From Firmicutes bacterium ADurb.Bin153 (lineage in GTDB: Bacteria; Bacillota; DTU025; MWDF01): a stretch of 48,643 nt of DNA. The position numbers and the translations under genes were made by a program. Shown here one piece after another: positions 1 through 9,138 of the stretch. The DNA lies in NCBI GenBank assembly GCA_002070415.1, contig MWDF01000012.1, positions 1 to 48,643 on the forward strand, in the 5' to 3' direction. Under the pieces are notes generated by a model. That model had not been told where the DNA came from and searched no databases. It saw only the letters and a program-made list of their open reading frames with translations. The stretch's first letter is position 1; each line of letters opens with the position of its first letter.

Positions 1-1
1 G

Positions 2-844
2 AACTCGCCTGAGACCATCGAGCAGATGAGAGCTTCCTTCGGTCTCGACAGGCCCCTATACGAGCAGTACTTCCGCTGGCTGTTCCAGCTTCTGAGGGGG
101 AACTTCGGATATTCGTTCACTTACCGTGCCCCCGTCTCTTTCCTTATAAAGACAAGGATGTTCAATACGCTCCTGCTGTCCGTCACGTCCATGATAGTCT
201 CATGGCTGTTCGCGATACCGATCGGAGTCATATCGGCCGTCAAGAAATATACGTTCATAGACGGCCTCCTCACGGTATTCGCCTTCGTGGGCATCTCCGC
301 CCCGGCGTTCTTCGTGGCATTGCTGCTTCTGTACTTCATCGCCACGACAAGATTCGCAAACCTACCTATAGGGGGCATGACATCCATAGGCTTCGACTGG
401 ATGACGTTCCCCGAGAAGGTAGTGGATCTTGCCAGGCATCTTGTGGTCCCCACCATAGTGCTGGGCTTCGGCGGAGTGGCCGGCCTCATGAGGCAGATGA
501 GAGGAAACCTCCTTGAGGTGCTAAGGCAGGATTACGTGACTACGGCCAGGTCGAAAGGCCTTTCAGAGGGCAAGGTCATATGGAAGCACGCGGTCAGGAA
601 CGCGATCAACCCGCTGATCACGATCTTCGGCTTCCAGCTAGGGGGCCTGCTCTCTGGCGCCGCGCTCACTGAGACGATCATTAGCTGGCCCGGCATGGGA
701 CAGATGATGCTCGAGGCCGTCCAAAGGAAAGACATATACCTGGCGATGGGAAACATGGTCATGGGAGCCGTACTCCTGATACTAGGCAACCTTATCGCGG
801 ATGTGCTGCTTGCGCTGTCCGATCCGCGCATAAGGTATCAGTGA
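2..844 (+). CDS. OppB/DppB-type ABC transporter permease (5' partial)
   Basis: Inner-membrane permease of a peptide/nickel/oligosaccharide-type ABC importer. The frame is open from the first bases of the window and already reads NSPETIEQMRASFGLDRPLY, the family segment just after the first membrane helix, so the ATG at base 26 is internal and the true start lies off the window. Several hydrophobic helices follow. The cytoplasmic EAA loop reads DYVTTARSKGLSEGKVIWKH, and the C-terminus LSDPRIRYQ is typical of OppB. It is followed at once by the OppC-like partner, so the two form one permease pair. The binding protein and ATPase genes must lie upstream or elsewhere, because none follows. The substrate cannot be told from the permease. 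Confidence 0.93.
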   Translation, partial: NSPETIEQMRASFGLDRPLYEQYFRWLFQLLRGNFGYSFTYRAPVSFLIKTRMFNTLLLSVTSMIVSWLFAIPIGVISAVKKYTFIDGLLTVFAFVGISAPAFFVALLLLYFIATTRFANLPIGGMTSIGFDWMTFPEKVVDLARHLVVPTIVLGFGGVAGLMRQMRGNLLEVLRQDYVTTARSKGLSEGKVIWKHAVRNAINPLITIFGFQLGGLLSGAALTETIISWPGMGQMMLEAVQRKDIYLAMGNMVMGAVLLILGNLIADVLLALSDPRIRYQ

Positions 845-857
845 GGGGGTGCGCATC

Positions 858-1985
858 ATGGCCAAGACGAAGGACATTAAGGCAAACAGCGGAGAGAAGG
901 TAAGGTCTCCATGGCGTATAGCCTGGATGAGGCTCAAACGCCACAAGCTAGCTATGATCTCGGCATACATACTGATTGTCATGTACTTGTCGGTGATCTT
1001 CGCAGGTTTCCTGTCCCCTTACCATATGCATACAACCCAGAGGAACAACTATCTGCAACCACCCAGCAAGATATATTGGAAGGACGAAAACGGCAAGCTC
1101 AGCCGCCCGTATGTGTACGCGATGAAGATGAGCGACCCGATGACGCAAGAATACCAAGAAATCAGGGATAAGAAATTCTATGTCAGGCTCTTCACCAGGA
1201 GCGACGACCCGCGCAATACCTGGGACCTTCTGGGGATCAAGTCCAATATCCACCTTTATGGAGCCCGTGCTGATGACGGAGAAGAGGGCCTGATATTCAT
1301 AATGGGTTCCGACGACTACGGCAGGGACTACTTTACGAGGGTCCTGTACGGAGGAAGGGCATCGCTGTTCGTAGGATGGGCGGGCATTCTGATAACTCTG
1401 ACGATAGGCATGCTCTTCGGCGGCATTTCCGGCTACTACGGCGGCTGGATAGACAACATAATGATGCGTGTAGCCGAGATCATCATGTCAATCCCGAGTT
1501 TCTATCTGCTCTTGGCGCTGGCGGCCGTGCTGCCTAGGGATATAAGCTCCACGATGAGATACTTCATGATCGTCTCGATCTTGAGCTTCATCAGCTGGGC
1601 GGGTATGGCGAGGATAATCAGGGGTATGGTGCTCTCGATACGAACCAGGGAATACGTCCAGGCGGCAAGGGCCATAGGTTCGAGCGATATGAGGATAATC
1701 ACGAAGCACATATTGCCTAACACCCTGTCGTTCGTAATCGTGAGCGCGACCCTTTCGATACCTGGTTACATACTGGGAGAATCCGGGCTGTCCTTCCTCG
1801 GCTTGGGCATCCAGGAACCAGATGCTTCCTGGGGGAACATGCTGTCTTCGGCAATGAACCTGCAGACGCTGGCCAAATCTCCATGGAACCTGCTGGCGGG
1901 AGTCTTCATTTTCGCTGCGGTGCTATGTTACAACCTTTTCGGCGATGGTTTGAGGGACGCCTTCGACCCGAGGTCCAAGCTTTAA
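858..1985 (+). CDS. OppC/DppC-type ABC transporter permease
   Basis: Second permease of the Opp/Dpp-type importer. I chose the ATG (MAKTKDIKAN) eight bases after GAGGGGG rather than the GTG nine bases upstream, which overlaps that ribosome site. The N-terminal helix (IAWMRLKRHKLAM, then a hydrophobic run) is followed by an unusually long external loop, about residues 55-140, before the OppC hallmark GSDDYGRDYFTR. The EAA loop is EYVQAARAIGSSDMRIITKH, and the C-terminus GDGLRDAFDPRSKL is canonical. Such enlarged first loops occur in OppC homologues that serve peptides or oligosaccharides, which does not settle the substrate. The gene ends just before an intrinsic terminator, so it is the last gene of its operon. 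Confidence 0.95.
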   Translation: MAKTKDIKANSGEKVRSPWRIAWMRLKRHKLAMISAYILIVMYLSVIFAGFLSPYHMHTTQRNNYLQPPSKIYWKDENGKLSRPYVYAMKMSDPMTQEYQEIRDKKFYVRLFTRSDDPRNTWDLLGIKSNIHLYGARADDGEEGLIFIMGSDDYGRDYFTRVLYGGRASLFVGWAGILITLTIGMLFGGISGYYGGWIDNIMMRVAEIIMSIPSFYLLLALAAVLPRDISSTMRYFMIVSILSFISWAGMARIIRGMVLSIRTREYVQAARAIGSSDMRIITKHILPNTLSFVIVSATLSIPGYILGESGLSFLGLGIQEPDASWGNMLSSAMNLQTLAKSPWNLLAGVFIFAAVLCYNLFGDGLRDAFDPRSKL

Positions 1986-2009
1986 TAGGGTCCTAGCGTT
2001 GATGATCGG

Positions 2010-2043
2010 AAAGCGCCCTTCGGTAAAGAAGGGCGCTTTTTAT
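2010..2043 (+). terminator. Intrinsic terminator of the opp-like operon
   Basis: An 11-bp perfect stem (AAAGCGCCCTT with AAGGGCGCTTT), an 8-base loop and a following T run. It lies 25 bases after the OppC stop and separates this operon from the exporter promoter. Confidence 0.9.
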
Positions 2044-2073
2044 TAGGAATTGTGCAGAAATGGCTGTACATTT

Positions 2074-2103
2074 TTGGCAAAACCCTATGTAAGGTTGTAT
2101 AAT
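2074..2103 (+). promoter_or_regulatory. Sigma-70-type promoter for the ABC exporter pair
   Basis: TTGGCA and a perfect TATAAT are separated by 18 bases, just after a terminator and 33 bases before the chosen GTG start. A start inside or before this promoter is unlikely, which supports the downstream start of the exporter gene. The -10 element overlaps GGTTGTATA, a 9-mer also found upstream of malE. Confidence 0.75.
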
Positions 2104-2136
2104 GTTGAATTGCCATTTAAAGTGATGGGGGATATC

Positions 2137-3888
2137 GTGAGGCATTACGCTTTCTTAAAGGGCTTTCTAAAGAAGAACCTCTGGCGCTACGCGCTTGGGG
2201 TTGTTTTCCTTATATTGGTGGACGCATGCGAGGTAATAGTCCCAAGGATACTGGGCCCCATTACCGACGGGCTGGCGAACGGTACGATGGACTACAAGGG
2301 ACTCATGCGTTATGTTTGGCTCTTGACTGCAGTCGGTGCCTTCGCCATGGTCAACAGATTCCTGTGGCGCTGGTTCGTGAACAGGACGTCCAGGAAGGCC
2401 GACTACCACATGCGCAAGATGCTTTTCGACAAGTTCATGTCGCTGTCGGAAAGGTACTACACGCAGAACAAGACCGGCGATCTTATGGCGCACGCGACGA
2501 ACGACATCAGGGCCGTAAGGGAGAGTCTGGGTTCAGGGACGGTGCTGACGTTCGACAGCCTGTTCCTTACCATAGCGACCACGATCATGCTCTTCATCAG
2601 CGTGCCTACGAAGCTTGCGCTGCTGGGCCTCGTACCCTTCCCCATGATCGCCGTAGCCGTGTTCTTCTTCGGAAAGGTGATCAACAAGCGGTTCAAGGAA
2701 GTCCAGGAGTCGTTCTCCGAGCTTACTGACAGCGCCCAGGAGAGCTTCTCGGGAATCAGGGTCATAAAGGGTTTCGCACAAGAAGAGCTTGAAACGGACA
2801 ATTTCATGAAGTCCGCGAAGAAGAACTTCGACAAGAACGTCGCTTTGATGAAGGTAGACGCGGTATTCGACCCTATGATAAACATGTTCGCCACGCTCGC
2901 GTTCGTGATAGCGATATGGAAGGGCGGCTCCATGGTGGCGAACGGTGAGATAACCCTCGGTTCCTTCGTAATGTTCTACAGCTACCTCGGTTCGCTCGTA
3001 TGGCCGATGATCGGCATGGGCTGGGTGATCAACATCATCCAGAGGGGCATGGCCTCGGCCGCTAGGCTCAACAAGATATTCATGGAAGTGCCCGATATAA
3101 AGGATGCTCCCGATTCGGTGGGGCATTTCGAGTTCAAGGGCAGCATAAGGATAGAAGACCTTACGTTCAGCTATGAGCCAGACGGGACAAGGCCCGTGAT
3201 AAAGCACCTCAGCGCAAACGTCAAAGCAGGTCAGGTGCTTGCCATAGTCGGCCGTTTGGGAAGCGGCAAGTCCAGCCTGGCATCTGTGCTTACGAGGCTG
3301 TACAATCCGCCGGAAGGCACAGTGTTCATAGACGGAGTGGACATCAACAAGATCCCTGTGTCCACGCTTAGGAAGCAGATAGGCTGCGTACCGCAGGAAT
3401 CGTTCTTGTTCTCGACGACGATAAGGGACAACATAGCCTTTTCGGACCATGACCTGAGCGATGCCGAGGTCGAGAGGTATGCGAAGATAGCGCACATATA
3501 CGATGACATAATCGAGTTCCCGGCGAAGTTCGGTACGATGGTGGGAGAACGCGGAGTCACGCTCTCGGGTGGGCAGAAACAGAGGGTGGCCATCGCAAGA
3601 GCCCTTATCCACAGGCCCAGGATCGTTATACTTGACGACTGCCTGTCCGCGGTGGACACGCAGACCGAGGAGAGCATCCTGACTGCACTTGGTGAAGAGC
3701 TGAAGGGCCACACGAGCATAATAATCTCCCACAGGATCTCCACGATAAAGCATGCTGATGAGATCATCGTTCTCGACGATGGCGATGTGATAGAAAGAGG
3801 GCGCCATGACGAATTGGTGGAGCTCGGAGGCACCTATGCCGACATGTATAGCAGACAACTTCTTGAAGAGGAGCTGGCCGCGCTTTAG
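2137..3888 (+). CDS. ABC exporter half-transporter, degenerate-site subunit
   Basis: Half-transporter with an N-terminal six-helix exporter domain (about residues 20-310) and a C-terminal nucleotide-binding domain. The GTG start follows GGGGGAT by four bases and lies just after the promoter, while the longer open frame would begin upstream of the promoter. Walker A is GRLGSGKSS (from residue 372), the signature is an intact LSGGQ (476-480), and the H-loop His is near 532. Walker B reads ILDDCLSAVD, with Asp501 where the catalytic Glu should be. That is the hallmark of the degenerate subunit of heterodimeric exporters such as TM287/288, and the partner encoded next has the reciprocal pattern. 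The exported substrate is unknown; multidrug or lipid-like compounds are typical of the family. Confidence 0.93.
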   Translation: MRHYAFLKGFLKKNLWRYALGVVFLILVDACEVIVPRILGPITDGLANGTMDYKGLMRYVWLLTAVGAFAMVNRFLWRWFVNRTSRKADYHMRKMLFDKFMSLSERYYTQNKTGDLMAHATNDIRAVRESLGSGTVLTFDSLFLTIATTIMLFISVPTKLALLGLVPFPMIAVAVFFFGKVINKRFKEVQESFSELTDSAQESFSGIRVIKGFAQEELETDNFMKSAKKNFDKNVALMKVDAVFDPMINMFATLAFVIAIWKGGSMVANGEITLGSFVMFYSYLGSLVWPMIGMGWVINIIQRGMASAARLNKIFMEVPDIKDAPDSVGHFEFKGSIRIEDLTFSYEPDGTRPVIKHLSANVKAGQVLAIVGRLGSGKSSLASVLTRLYNPPEGTVFIDGVDINKIPVSTLRKQIGCVPQESFLFSTTIRDNIAFSDHDLSDAEVERYAKIAHIYDDIIEFPAKFGTMVGERGVTLSGGQKQRVAIARALIHRPRIVILDDCLSAVDTQTEESILTALGEELKGHTSIIISHRISTIKHADEIIVLDDGDVIERGRHDELVELGGTYADMYSRQLLEEELAAL

Positions 3889-3908
3889 GCGGCCTGGGAT
3901 GTGCAAGT

Positions 3909-6068
3909 ATGGCCAATTATCATGAAGAGGAAGTACTGGGGAAAGCTTATGATGCTGCGCTGATGCGCCGCCTCGTAGGTTATGCCAGGCCCTATTTCCT
4001 GTATCTTCTGCTGGGCCTTGTGATGCTTCTGGGCATCACGGGGACCAGCCTGGTTAGGCCGTACCTCCTCAAAGTAGCGATAGACGACAACATAATAGGT
4101 ACCGGTTCGGCGGTATACGAGTTCCCCGATAGGCAGACAATCCCGGCTTATGTGAACGATGATTACGTCATCGAGGTCGAAGGCAAGGTCTATGTAAGGT
4201 CCGCGCTGCTTAAGAGGGCAGACAAGGGCCTAACGGAGAACCTTCCTCGTGTGACGATAATGAACGTCCAGAAGACGCCCGTAGTAATCGAAGGAACCGT
4301 GCTGACCCACGACCTTACGCTCTCAACCAGCCCTTCGGGAAAGACCAGCGCAAAGGATACGAAGGGCAACGAATACGCCGCTACCGTGATGGATAAGTCT
4401 GTCATGCAGCAGTATAAGGAATACGACAGCAAGCGGATAAGGGATATCGCGATCCTCATCCTGATAACGGGCCTGGTAGGGTTCTTGCTCACTTATTACG
4501 AGATAATGCTGCTCAACTGGGTGGGCCAGAACATCGTATACAACATGAGGAGGCAGATATTCAGCCACGTCATGAACCACGACATGTCATACCTCGACAG
4601 GAACCCTGTAGGAAGATTGGTCACGAGGGTGACGAATGACACGGATACGCTTATAGAGATGTACACCAGTGTCCTTGTGAACCTGTTCAAGGACGTCTTC
4701 ATGGTCGTCGGGATAATCATAGTGATGCTCAAGCTGGACTACCGCCTCGCTTTGGTGTCATATATGCTGCTGCCTCTCATCTTCGTGGCCACCATGCTTT
4801 TTAGGAAATATGCGATGGACGCCTATAGGAAGATCAGGGTGGCGCTGGCGAGGATAAACGCAACGCTCGCGGAGAACATCAGCGGCATGAAGATAATACA
4901 CCTGTTCAGCGTGGAAGGCCGCATGCATGACGAATTCGACAAGATCAACTCGGTCTACTACAAGTCGGGCCTGCGGGAAACGATGGTCTATGCGATTTTC
5001 AGGCCTACGATGGAGTTCATATTCTCCATGTCGCTGACGCTCATGATATGGTACGGCTCAAAGGGCGTCATGTCAGGGATCGTGCAGATAGGTGTCTTCT
5101 ACGCCTTCATCAACTATGTCCGCCAGTTCTTCAATCCTATAAACGAGATGGCTGAGAAGTACAACATCCTGCAAGCAGCAATGGCCTCGTCCGAGAGGAT
5201 ATTCCAGTTGCTCGACAAGAAGCCGGAGATCATAAACGCCGACTCGTGCACGCACGTAGAGAAGATCATAGGCAAGATAGAGTTCAAGAACGTGTGGTTT
5301 GCGTACGTCGATGAGGAATGGGTCCTAAGGGATGTGAGCTTCACGATCGAACCGGGCCATATGGTAGCTTTCGTAGGGGCCACAGGAGCCGGCAAGACAT
5401 CAATCATCAATCTGATGAGCAGGTATTACGACATTCAGAAGGGCAGCATACTGATAGACGGGATCGACATAAGGAAGATTCCCCTGGAGGAGCTGCGCAG
5501 GAACATCTCGACCGTATTCCAGGACGTGTTCTTGTTCACCGGCGACATAAAGACTAACATCAGGCTGAACAATGACAAGATATCCGATGAGGACGTGCGC
5601 AGGGTATCGACGTATGTCAACGCTGACAACTTCATCTCCAGGCTGCCTGGCGGATACGATGCGAAAGTCACAGAGAGGGGCTCGACACTATCAGCCGGTC
5701 AGAGGCAGTTGCTGGCGTTCGCAAGGGCCCTGGCGTTCGATCCTTCGGTCCTGGTGCTCGATGAGGCTACCGCCAACATAGATACCGAGACAGAGGCCCT
5801 CATACAGGACGCGCTTCCCAAGCTGATGAAGGGCAGGACCACGATCGTGATCGCACACAGGCTCTCGACCATCCAGCATGCGGACAGGATCATAGTGCTT
5901 CACAAGGGGAAGATCCGAGAAAGCGGCACTCATCAAGAGCTGCTCGCCCAGAAAGGGATATACCACGGTCTATACCAGCTTCAGTACAAGGAGAGCTTCA
6001 TCGAGGCCGAAGCAAAAAGAGAAGCCTCCCAAGAAGGAAGCTTCGCGGTACTGGATGAGAAATCCTGA
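3909..6068 (+). CDS. ABC exporter half-transporter, catalytic subunit with large external loop
   Basis: Partner of the preceding half-transporter, 20 bases downstream in the same operon. Its ATPase has Walker A GATGAGKT (490-497), Walker B VLDEATANID with catalytic Glu619, and an altered signature LSAGQ (594-598). Paired with the first subunit this gives one catalytic site (its Glu plus the partner's LSGGQ) and one degenerate site. At 719 residues it is about 120 longer than usual. The surplus is a hydrophilic block, about residues 60-170, between the first helix (about 20-42) and the second (about 176-195), so it should face outward. The block is rich in Thr, Lys, Val and Asp and has no domain I recognise. 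The ribosome site is weak. The gene converges on the HAD gene with nine bases between the stops. Confidence 0.93.
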   Translation: MANYHEEEVLGKAYDAALMRRLVGYARPYFLYLLLGLVMLLGITGTSLVRPYLLKVAIDDNIIGTGSAVYEFPDRQTIPAYVNDDYVIEVEGKVYVRSALLKRADKGLTENLPRVTIMNVQKTPVVIEGTVLTHDLTLSTSPSGKTSAKDTKGNEYAATVMDKSVMQQYKEYDSKRIRDIAILILITGLVGFLLTYYEIMLLNWVGQNIVYNMRRQIFSHVMNHDMSYLDRNPVGRLVTRVTNDTDTLIEMYTSVLVNLFKDVFMVVGIIIVMLKLDYRLALVSYMLLPLIFVATMLFRKYAMDAYRKIRVALARINATLAENISGMKIIHLFSVEGRMHDEFDKINSVYYKSGLRETMVYAIFRPTMEFIFSMSLTLMIWYGSKGVMSGIVQIGVFYAFINYVRQFFNPINEMAEKYNILQAAMASSERIFQLLDKKPEIINADSCTHVEKIIGKIEFKNVWFAYVDEEWVLRDVSFTIEPGHMVAFVGATGAGKTSIINLMSRYYDIQKGSILIDGIDIRKIPLEELRRNISTVFQDVFLFTGDIKTNIRLNNDKISDEDVRRVSTYVNADNFISRLPGGYDAKVTERGSTLSAGQRQLLAFARALAFDPSVLVLDEATANIDTETEALIQDALPKLMKGRTTIVIAHRLSTIQHADRIIVLHKGKIRESGTHQELLAQKGIYHGLYQLQYKESFIEAEAKREASQEGSFAVLDEKS

Positions 6069-6077
6069 TGGAGCCCT

Positions 6078-6740
6078 CTAGGAGTAATATCTGCGGATAT
6101 CCTCCATATTACTGACGATAACAATATCCTCGAACACGGACTTAGCTTTGTCCGTTTCACCTTGAAGGCGGTCGACGAAGAACTTCGTCGCCGCCTCTTC
6201 TATCATGCCATGGTCTCCCCAGTTATCGCCAACGGCAGCGATCTCAGAGCGAGATAGGCCGTTGGTCTTGGCGATTCGCGTTACGATGGCCTTCTTGGTC
6301 ATGTAAGGATCGTCAATCGATACGTTTACCTTGACTCCCCCTGTCATCATCCCGTCGGCTACTTCAAGCTCGTTTGCGAATACGTAATCAAAACGGGCGA
6401 CTTGCATCACTCTGTCCGCAAGTATGCTGAGCCCCGATGATATCAGGGCAAGCTTGACTCCTCTTTCTCGTAAATGACTAACCAATGCCCCCACTCCGCT
6501 ATCTATCTCTATGCCGGCTATGGCTTCGTAGACGGATTTGCTGGGGAGGCCCTTCAACACCATGGCATCTAGCCTGCAGAACTCCATATAATCGATCCTG
6601 CCTTCAATGAACGCTGTAAGATGGTGCTCCGCGTTATCGTCCCATATTCCTAGCTTCCTGCTCAGATATTCCCATGAACTGGCTATCCTCGTAAGAGTGC
6701 CATCCATGTCAAAACAGAACAACTTGGGCAACTCGTGCAT
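6078..6740 (-). CDS. HAD-superfamily phosphatase, SerB-like
   Basis: Cytosolic haloacid-dehalogenase-type phosphohydrolase of about 220 residues. Motif I is FDMDGTLT (nucleophile and acid Asp near the N-terminus), motif II is the Ser in LALISSGLS, and motif III is the acidic GDNWGD. A helical cap between motifs I and II and the overall length fit the phosphoserine-phosphatase-like IB subfamily, but the substrate is not determined. The ATG (MHELPKLF) is preferred over a TTG twelve bases upstream because GAGGTG lies between them at ribosome-site distance. It follows the ABC-2 permease by 13 bases on the same strand and is probably cotranscribed with that transporter. Confidence 0.85.
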   Translation of the reverse strand: MHELPKLFCFDMDGTLTRIASSWEYLSRKLGIWDDNAEHHLTAFIEGRIDYMEFCRLDAMVLKGLPSKSVYEAIAGIEIDSGVGALVSHLRERGVKLALISSGLSILADRVMQVARFDYVFANELEVADGMMTGGVKVNVSIDDPYMTKKAIVTRIAKTNGLSRSEIAAVGDNWGDHGMIEEAATKFFVDRLQGETDKAKSVFEDIVIVSNMEDIRRYYS

Positions 6741-6753
6741 TTGACACCTCAAA

Positions 6754-7488
6754 TCAGTTACTTATAAGGAAGCCGAACCTCTTCGCCCTCCTTACTGAGA
6801 GATTATAAGCTAAAAGGCCAAAGGCAATCCATAGAGCAGACACCAAGGACAACGGCAGGAGCATACCAGATGGATTTCCGCCGTTTTGCATCATCACCGC
6901 CAGAAGGCCATTCGGAGTCATCCTGGCTAGTATGTTTAGGAAACCCTTGCCGATTCCGACCCCGAGCGAAGTGACGACCATTATTATGCTAGATACGTTC
7001 ACAACCGTTGCTGTTCTCCTGAACAGCAAGGTAAGTGACCCTAAGATCAAGCCCATACCGAGCATCCCAATCCTCATCAGTAGGACCGGAAAGGCATATT
7101 TGGCGAATAATGCAGCATCGAAGCAATCTGATAGGCGCATTGGTATCAAAACGAACGGCATGATGAGAAGCATCGACGCGACAGAGCTTGCATCCCTTGC
7201 AAGAAGCGCATAGAGTGGGCCTTTCTCCACTTGGAACAGCGCTTCTGCTGTCCCTGATGAAAGCTCCTCCGACATCATCCTGTACAGTCCTTGTAAAGCA
7301 GGCAGCGCCAGCACGGACGATATGAGCATCACCTGCTTTACGGCGATTGCCGCATCTCCTGAATCACCGAGCACCTTCTCTATCAACAGTAAGAAACAGC
7401 CCACCGTCATTCCTTCAAATACGAGGCCCAGCGGGTTCTTTATCCTCCTCTTGAACATCGACGACAGCTCGAAACCAATCAACCTCAT
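6754..7488 (-). CDS. ABC-2 type transporter permease
   Basis: Integral membrane protein of 244 residues with about six hydrophobic segments. It has a basic N-terminal stretch (SMFKRRIKNPLG) before the first helix, as in ABC-2/YhaP-like permeases. Its ATG lies six bases after the ATPase stop, and the ribosome site AGGTGA overlaps that stop, so the two proteins are translationally coupled and form one transporter. No extracytoplasmic domain is visible. The substrate is unknown. These small permease-ATPase pairs commonly export peptides, antibiotics or lipid-linked compounds, and the HAD phosphatase downstream gives no further clue. Confidence 0.82.
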   Translation of the reverse strand: MRLIGFELSSMFKRRIKNPLGLVFEGMTVGCFLLLIEKVLGDSGDAAIAVKQVMLISSVLALPALQGLYRMMSEELSSGTAEALFQVEKGPLYALLARDASSVASMLLIMPFVLIPMRLSDCFDAALFAKYAFPVLLMRIGMLGMGLILGSLTLLFRRTATVVNVSSIIMVVTSLGVGIGKGFLNILARMTPNGLLAVMMQNGGNPSGMLLPLSLVSALWIAFGLLAYNLSVRRAKRFGFLISN

Positions 7489-7494
7489 TGTAGT

Positions 7495-8133
7495 TCACCT
7501 CTCGATGAGTCTTCCGCGCTCGATGAACATCATCCTATCGGATATCCTGCGGGCCATCGGCATGTCGTTGGTGGAAAGACACACTCCCCGACCGAGACCT
7601 ACTTCGCATCTTAGGATGCTTTCGAACTCCATCTGCGAAGGCCCGTCAAGGCCAAGCGTGGGCTCGTCGGCAATCAGGAAGTCGTGCGGTAGGAGCAACG
7701 CGCATATGATAGCCGCCTTCTGCCTCATGCCTCTGGACATCGCCGATACCTTCATCCCGCCATCGATCAGCCCGAAGAGCCTGGAAAGCCTCTCTAGTTC
7801 TTCGTCATGGCCGTTCCTCAGGGCGATGCCGCGTAATGCGTAAGAATACCTTACGTTCTCATCAAGGTTCATGTACGAATAGAGGCTTCGGCCTCCATCG
7901 CCTATGTATGAGAACCTCATGTTCCTGGGCTTGAAGATTCTGCCATCTGTAGGGTAAGCGAATCCTAATACCAATTTGATTATCGTCGACTTGCCGCTGC
8001 CATTCGCGCCCAGCAGGCAGGTCACCTTACCTTGTTCCAGTGACAAGTTCACGCCTACGATGCCTTCGTTCGCCCGTCTGCCGAAAGCATCACGATAGTG
8101 GAAGCTGACACCGTCAAGGACTATGGAATGCAT
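7495..8133 (-). CDS. ABC transporter ATP-binding protein with altered H-loop
   Basis: Nucleotide-binding subunit of the ABC-2 transporter. Walker A is GANGSGKST (42-50), the signature MSRGM (132-136), and Walker B FLIADEPTLGLD with Glu157 intact. The position after Walker B that normally carries the H-loop His (usually STHD) reads STND, with Asn189 replacing His. At 212 residues it is compact and lacks the C-terminal extension of CcmA/DrrA types. It starts at an ATG eight bases after GGAGGT. The 86 bases between it and the radical SAM gene upstream show no strong terminator, so the whole minus-strand series could be one long transcript. Confidence 0.88.
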   Translation of the reverse strand: MHSIVLDGVSFHYRDAFGRRANEGIVGVNLSLEQGKVTCLLGANGSGKSTIIKLVLGFAYPTDGRIFKPRNMRFSYIGDGGRSLYSYMNLDENVRYSYALRGIALRNGHDEELERLSRLFGLIDGGMKVSAMSRGMRQKAAIICALLLPHDFLIADEPTLGLDGPSQMEFESILRCEVGLGRGVCLSTNDMPMARRISDRMMFIERGRLIER

Positions 8134-8219
8134 GAGAATCGACCTCCAAGGCGATTATCCTTTCCTGGAGTACACTCAGCCATTCTCCTTTTAGTTGATG
8201 TTGCTTGCCTAAAGGATGG

Positions 8220-9131
8220 TTATCTGCGCAGCTGGTCAAATTCAGGAACGTAGGCCGTAGAAGATGATGATATGTCCTGCGTGAAAACATTGCATAATCC
8301 AAGGTCGACCGCCTTGTCCAATACGGCTTCGTACTCTTGGGGAGAAACCCTCCTGGCATAGGGGGATTCTTTTTCCCTGACATATTCCGGCGTATACTGG
8401 GACATTATGCTCAAGTGAGCGTACTTGCCGACATTATCCCTTATCCACTCTAATACCCGGAATGAATCCTCTGTTTCGCCCGGAATCACAAGATGCCTTA
8501 TGAGCAGGCCTTTCCTCGCTATGCCCTCGCTGTCGATTGCCAAATGGCCCACCTGATCCAGCATCTCAACTACGGCCGCTGACGCCACGTCGAAATAATC
8601 CGGCGCGTTGGAGAGTACTCTCCCCAATCTAGATGAGCGGTACTTGATATCGGGCAAGTATATGTCGACCAGCCCTTTTAGGGCCTTTATGGCCGATAGT
8701 TTCTCGTATGAGCTGGTGTTGTACACTATGGGCACCGAAAGGCCTTTTTCTTTCGCCCCCGATATGGCCCTGATGACAGTAGGAAGAAAGTGCGCGGAAG
8801 TGACCAGGTTAATGTTATGGCAGTTTCTCCCTAGTTCTAGGAAAATGCTTATCAGCCCGTCTACATCTACTTGAAGTCCCGTCTCCATGCGGGATATCTC
8901 CATATTCTGGCAATAGATGCACTTGAGGTTGCACCCTGAGAAGAACACCGTCCCTGATCCTTTAGTGCCGCTGATCGGCGGTTCTTCCCATCTATGTGCG
9001 CCGTACTGCGCTATCCTCGGTAAAGCAGATGACATGCAATATCCATAGGAGCCGGCATTCCTGTCGGCTCCGCATTCCCTGGGGCATATCCTGCAATCTG
9101 AGTATTCCTTTATCTCAGGCCCATAGCCCAA
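8220..9131 (-). CDS. Radical SAM protein, PflX-like (COG1313 type)
   Basis: Radical S-adenosylmethionine protein. The 4Fe-4S motif is CNLKCIYC (CxxxCxxC) in the context FFSGC. A second Cys cluster near the N-terminus (CRICPREC) is typical of PflX-like proteins, which resemble pyruvate-formate-lyase activases but have no established substrate. Later conserved segments include VDIYLPDIKY and LLIRHLVIPGE. The open frame begins at a TTG inside the pepT end. A second TTG, seven bases past the pepT stop and 13 bases after GAGGAG, gives MGYGPEIKEYSDC and fits the family start better. The start is therefore uncertain by 15 residues. No glycyl-radical enzyme lies nearby. Confidence 0.85.
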   Translation of the reverse strand: MGYGPEIKEYSDCRICPRECGADRNAGSYGYCMSSALPRIAQYGAHRWEEPPISGTKGSGTVFFSGCNLKCIYCQNMEISRMETGLQVDVDGLISIFLELGRNCHNINLVTSAHFLPTVIRAISGAKEKGLSVPIVYNTSSYEKLSAIKALKGLVDIYLPDIKYRSSRLGRVLSNAPDYFDVASAAVVEMLDQVGHLAIDSEGIARKGLLIRHLVIPGETEDSFRVLEWIRDNVGKYAHLSIMSQYTPEYVREKESPYARRVSPQEYEAVLDKAVDLGLCNVFTQDISSSSTAYVPEFDQLRR

Positions 9132-9138
9132 AATACTA

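Noticed and set aside
2533..3906. A long open frame (457 codons) on the strand opposite the first exporter gene
   Set aside because: It is a shadow of a well-supported ABC exporter gene. Its translation is rich in His, Arg and Tyr, without any domain or ribosome site.
6083..6113. Inverted repeat AGTAATAT-15-ATATTACT as a terminator between two convergent genes
   Set aside because: It lies inside the HAD coding sequence, is AT-rich with a 15-base loop and has no T run. Only nine bases separate the stops, so no proper terminator fits there.
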